Shown one piece after another: positions 6,369 to 8,405 of a stretch of 8,405 nucleotides of DNA. Numbering within the stretch: position 1 is the first letter of the stretch; the number at the start of each line of letters is the position of its first letter. The translations under genes and the position numbers were made by a program. Below the pieces are notes generated by a model that worked only from the letters and a program-made list of their open reading frames with translations, was not told where the DNA came from and searched no databases. Origin of the DNA: an uncultured Peptococcaceae bacterium (GTDB taxonomy: Bacteria > Bacillota > Peptococcia > Peptococcales > Peptococcaceae); assembly GCA_902492275.1 (NCBI GenBank), contig CABUKW010000134.1, forward strand, positions 1-8,405, read 5' to 3'.

Positions 6369-6491
6369 TCAATATTCTGCCCAATTCCAGGCAAATTGCC
6401 GCAAAACATACTTGGTTACGCGTTGTCCGCCTCTATCTGCTTTGCCAATAGCTGCCGTCTCAATAAGGATCTCTAATACTTTCAGAAAATT
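6369..6491 (-). pseudogene. Orphan 40-codon reading frame, possible gene remnant
   Basis: On the minus strand this frame is open from just after a TAG (6494-6492) to a TGA (6371-6369). It encodes a protein-like stretch with segments such as FLKVLEILIETAAIG and GQRVTKYVLRQFAWNW. It has no ATG, GTG or TTG start and no ribosome binding site, and the amidase promoter begins just beyond its stop. It looks like the tail of a decayed gene, but a chance open frame cannot be excluded. I did not recognise a family. Confidence 0.3.
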
Positions 6492-6514
6492 CTATGCTAT
6501 CGCATTCTTTTTTA

Positions 6515-6542
6515 TTGACATTTCTTTTTTTTGCAGTATAAT
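6515..6542 (+). promoter_or_regulatory. Full-consensus SigA-type promoter of the transporter gene
   Basis: The -35 is a perfect TTGACA (6515-6520), followed by a 16-nt T-rich spacer and a perfect -10 TATAAT (6537-6542). The start point should fall near 6549-6550, giving a leader of about 134 nt before the GTG start codon. Confidence 0.88.
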
Positions 6543-6544
6543 AA

Positions 6545-6556
6545 ATAGCACGCTAT
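6545..6556. promoter_or_regulatory. Candidate operator over the transporter transcription start
   Basis: This is an ATAGC-AC-GCTAT inverted repeat with 5-bp arms. It begins 3 nt after the -10 box and covers the predicted start point, a position where a repressor would block the very strong promoter. The arms are short, so this remains a candidate. Confidence 0.35.
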
Positions 6557-6569
6557 AGAAGCAAACGTC

Positions 6570-6618
6570 ATGATCATTTTTAATTTGTACGCAGTTCCCG
6601 CAAATTGAATGTGGTCAT
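6570..6618 (+). promoter_or_regulatory. Long imperfect hairpin in the transporter 5' leader
   Basis: The arms 6570-6587 and 6601-6618 are 18 nt each around a 13-nt loop (6588-6600). Fourteen positions form Watson-Crick pairs, three form G-U pairs in the RNA, and one is a U-U mismatch. No long T-run follows directly, so it is not a standard terminator. It ends about 65 nt before the start codon. It could be an RNA leader structure or, as DNA, an imperfect operator. Confidence 0.5.
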
Positions 6619-6666
6619 ATTTTGTTTGTCCTTCAACAGCAACATCTATTCCTATCCTTATTTTAG

Positions 6667-6674
6667 AAAGAAGG
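6667..6674 (+). promoter_or_regulatory. Transporter ribosome binding site (decides the GTG start)
   Basis: AAAGAAGG lies 8 nt before the GTG at 6683. The flanking bases AGAAAG (6665-6670) and TTTTCT (6677-6682) can pair into a weak 6-bp hairpin that places AAGG in the loop. Confidence 0.75.
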
Positions 6675-6682
6675 TCTTTTCT

Positions 6683-8086
6683 GTGGCAAATACTCTTGAA
6701 AAAATCGGCATCGACCACCGCAAATTTGTAATGCTGGCGGTCATGCTCTTTGGCGCTTTTATCGCCATCTTAAATCAAACCCTTTTAACGCCGGCGCTGC
6801 CCAGCATTATGCGGGAAATGGACGTCGATGCGTCTACGGCTCAGTGGCTGACCACCGGCTTTATGCTGGTAAACGGCATTATGATTCCGGTTACCGCCTA
6901 TCTCATCGAACGGTTTACCACCCGCCAGTTATTCTTTATCTCTATGGGCGTTTTCACCTTAGGCACCTTTATCGCCGCCATTTCTGCCACCTTTGCCATG
7001 GTACTGCTGGCTCGGGTGCTGCAGGCGGCAGGCGCCGGCATTCTGATGCCGATGCTGCAAACCATCATGCTTTTGGCCTTGCCCCGACAATATCGCGGCG
7101 TAGGCATGGGGCTGATTGGACTGGTTATCGGCTGCGCGCCTGCGGTTGGCCCTGTGGCAGCAGGGTTTATCATCGACGCCTTCGGCTGGCACATCCTGTT
7201 TTACGGCATGACGCCGCTGGCACTGCTGACCATTGTAGTAGCCTATTTCTTTTTGGAAAACATGGGGGAAACCTCAAAGCCAGGCTTGGACATCACATCA
7301 GTCATTTTATCCACGCTGGGCTTCGGCGGATTGCTGTACAGCTTCAGCGCCATCGGCTCCTACGGCGTCAACGCCACGGTGCTGGCAACACTGGCGGTGG
7401 GCGCTGTTGCCCTCATCCTGTTTATCTACCGTCAGCTGCACATGGAAGAACCATTGCTGAACATGCATATCATGTCCAACAAAAAATTCATCATCTCGGT
7501 GGTGCTGACCATGCTGGTGCAGGCGGCGCTCATTGTCGGTACAGTGCTGAACCCCATCTATATCCAAACCATCCGCGGCTATGGCGCCACCGTTTCCGGC
7601 CTGATTATGCTGCCCGCTTCTGTCGCCATGCTGATTATGAGCCCCATCAGCGGTCGGCTGTTCGATAAGTTCGGCCCCCGTGTGCTGGCCATTCCCGGCC
7701 TGTTCGTGACGGCGCTGTTCACCATTCCTATGATTGTGATGGACGAAAATACGCCGCTGCTGTGGTTGTCTTTCGTGTACACGGTTCGCACCATCGGCCT
7801 TTCTCTGGTCAACATGCCGCTGAATACCTGGGGGCTTAATGCCTTGGATAACAGCGTGATGGCCCATGGTACCGCCATCGGGAACACCTTCCGTCAAGTA
7901 GCCGGTTCTTTGGGAACCGCGGTATTAGTAACGGTTATGTCCATCGTGGTGGCTGCTTCTGCCGACCCAACCTCCAATCCGGCCCAAATTCACGGCATCA
8001 ACATGGCTTATCTGGGCGCAGGCTTGATGATGTTTGCCGCTCTGGTGCTGACCATCATCTTTGTAAAAGAGGATAACAAAAACTAA
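6683..8086 (+). CDS. DHA2-family multidrug exporter, 14-TM MFS, LmrB/Bmr3-like
   Basis: This is an inner-membrane proton-driven drug exporter of the EmrB/QacA (DHA2) branch, 467 aa, the usual size for 14-TM members. TM1 carries the motif D1-like AILNQTLLTPALPSIM (28-43). The TM2-TM3 loop has AYLIERFTTRQLF (72-84), the group's version of motif A. TM5 has the antiporter motif C, GCAPAVGPVAAGFIID (150-165). A motif A-like repeat, SGRLFDKFGPRVL, lies at 323-335. The asparagine at position 31 (LNQT) in place of the LDxT seen in many DHA2 proteins is typical of the LmrB/Bmr3 side. The frame is open upstream to a TTG at 6605, but that gives a non-family N-terminus with no ribosome binding site; AAGAAGG 8 nt before GTG 6683 decides the start. 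It is a single-gene unit with its own strong promoter and terminator. No periplasmic adaptor or regulator gene is adjacent. Substrate cannot be read from sequence. Confidence 0.93.
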   Translation: MANTLEKIGIDHRKFVMLAVMLFGAFIAILNQTLLTPALPSIMREMDVDASTAQWLTTGFMLVNGIMIPVTAYLIERFTTRQLFFISMGVFTLGTFIAAISATFAMVLLARVLQAAGAGILMPMLQTIMLLALPRQYRGVGMGLIGLVIGCAPAVGPVAAGFIIDAFGWHILFYGMTPLALLTIVVAYFFLENMGETSKPGLDITSVILSTLGFGGLLYSFSAIGSYGVNATVLATLAVGAVALILFIYRQLHMEEPLLNMHIMSNKKFIISVVLTMLVQAALIVGTVLNPIYIQTIRGYGATVSGLIMLPASVAMLIMSPISGRLFDKFGPRVLAIPGLFVTALFTIPMIVMDENTPLLWLSFVYTVRTIGLSLVNMPLNTWGLNALDNSVMAHGTAIGNTFRQVAGSLGTAVLVTVMSIVVAASADPTSNPAQIHGINMAYLGAGLMMFAALVLTIIFVKEDNKN

Positions 8087-8115
8087 ACAACCATTTTCTG
8101 TTTTCCATAACGAGC

Positions 8116-8169
8116 AAAAAAGAGGCTGCTATGCTGGATTGAGAAATCATTCAGACAACAGCCTCTTTT
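8116..8169. terminator. Probably bidirectional terminator between transporter and collagen-like gene
   Basis: An 11-bp perfect stem (8118-8128 with 8159-8169, core AGAGGCTG/CAGCCTCT) closes a 30-nt loop. Within the loop, CTGGAT and ATTCAG can pair (one G-U), extending the structure. On the plus strand the stem ends CTCTTTTGTTT; on the minus strand it ends in a T6 run. It lies 29 nt after the transporter stop and 22 nt after the stop of the convergent gene, so it can serve both. Confidence 0.88.
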
Positions 8170-8191
8170 GTTTGCAGTTTTTGCTCACGCA

Positions 8192-8405
8192 CTACCGTTT
8201 CAGCAGACCAGCTTCCCGCAGGTTTTTCAATAGCTGATTAAACTTCGCGACGATATCGCTGCTGCCAGTGGCATTTTCTACCGCCGCCGCACACTTACAG
8301 TCGCATACGCCTTTTGGACCGGTGGCTCCTGTGTCCCCTTTATCGCCCTTATCGCCTTTCGGGCCGGTAGCTCCTACTGCTCCTGGATCCCCTTTATCAC
8401 CTTTC
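8192..8405 (-). CDS. Collagen-like (Gly-X-Y) repeat protein, C-terminal end (partial)
   Basis: Only the last 70 codons are in the window; the start lies beyond the right edge. The visible protein opens with ten uninterrupted Gly-X-Y triplets (residues 2-31) rich in GDK, GAT and GPK, as in bacterial collagen-like proteins that form triple helices, often on cell or spore surfaces or in phage tail fibres. The triplets end at a short cysteine cluster, GVCDCKC (32-38). A predicted helical tail of about 30 residues follows, including IVAKFNQLLKNLREAGLL, and then the TAG stop. The cysteines could crosslink the three chains, and the helical tail could act as a trimerisation segment; both are inference. 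There is no LPxTG sorting signal at this end. The DNA of the triplet region is internally repetitive: the GATGPKG-coding unit occurs twice. Confidence 0.85.
   Translation of the reverse strand, partial: KGDKGDPGAVGATGPKGDKGDKGDTGATGPKGVCDCKCAAAVENATGSSDIVAKFNQLLKNLREAGLLKR

Larger units (their letters stand above)
6303..6682. other. 380-nt divergent intergenic region between amidase and transporter
   Basis: This gene-free stretch holds the amidase promoter on the left (6330-6358) and an orphan minus-strand reading frame of 40 codons (6369-6491). To the right come a small ATGC-TATC-GCAT inverted repeat (6494-6505), the transporter promoter (6515-6542), an ATAGC-AC-GCTAT inverted repeat over the predicted start point (6545-6556), a long imperfect hairpin (6570-6618) and the transporter ribosome binding site (6667-6674). 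No regulator gene and no tRNA or known riboswitch is recognisable. Confidence 0.7.

Noticed and set aside
6605..6682. N-terminal extension of the transporter from a TTG at 6605
   Set aside because: The extra 26 residues have no ribosome binding site, do not resemble DHA2 N-termini and overlap the leader hairpin. AAGAAGG 8 nt before the GTG at 6683 explains the start.
7307..7897. Open frame of 196 codons on the minus strand within the transporter
   Set aside because: It is the antisense shadow of the exporter gene, His/Gln-rich with no domain. Its length follows from the codon bias of the plus-strand gene.
8192..8405. The repetitive sequence at the right edge as a CRISPR or satellite repeat
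   Set aside because: The period follows Gly-X-Y codons in one open frame and has no fixed repeat/spacer structure.

Overview
The window reads as the chromosome of a low-to-mid-GC Firmicutes bacterium. It has AGGAGG-type ribosome binding sites, SigA-like TTGACA/TATAAT promoters and tight gene packing. The gene order yhbY-proB-proA-nadD fits Negativicutes from memory of that group, but this is an inference from gene order and family resemblance only. No rRNA, tRNA, CRISPR array, insertion sequence or prophage module is visible.

Region 1 (1-3128, all minus strand) is one transcription unit. It is read leftwards from a strong extended -10 promoter at 3100-3128. The order is a small basic protein of unknown function, yhbY (ribosome-assembly RNA-binding protein), proB (glutamate 5-kinase), proA (gamma-glutamyl phosphate reductase) and the first 60 codons of nadD, which runs off the window. 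Spacings are very short: 1 nt, 14 nt, a stop codon inside the next ribosome binding site, and a 4-nt ATGA overlap. ProB and ProA catalyse the first two steps of proline synthesis from glutamate; NadD makes deamido-NAD.

Region 2 (3114-3324) is a short intergenic stretch. It holds A-tracts behind the promoter, a possible gene remnant, and a perfect 15-bp inverted repeat (3273-3313) that terminates the next operon.

Region 3 (3325-6358, all minus strand) is a three-gene operon with a recognisable promoter (6330-6358) and terminator. It contains a membrane-anchored N-acetylmuramoyl-L-alanine amidase, a YkpA/YbiT-like ABC-F ATPase and an NAD(P)H-dependent FMN reductase-like flavoprotein with a cysteine cluster. 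The ABC-F protein is the most unusual gene here. Its second nucleotide-binding domain has lost the Walker A lysine, the Q-loop glutamine and the Walker B catalytic glutamate. The signature motif that would complete that same ATP site is also degenerate, while the other site looks fully intact.

Region 4 (6303-6682) is a 380-nt divergent intergenic region. It holds the amidase promoter, a 40-codon orphan reading frame without a start, a perfect-consensus promoter for the transporter, a short inverted repeat over its predicted start point, and a long imperfect hairpin in the transporter leader.

Region 5 (6683-8405) has a plus-strand 14-TM DHA2-type drug exporter of the LmrB/Bmr3 kind, a probably bidirectional terminator, and the C-terminal end of a convergent minus-strand collagen-like (Gly-X-Y) protein with a CDCKC cysteine cluster. 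I see no clear new multi-gene defence or mobile system; the points of interest are within single genes and in the leader of the transporter.
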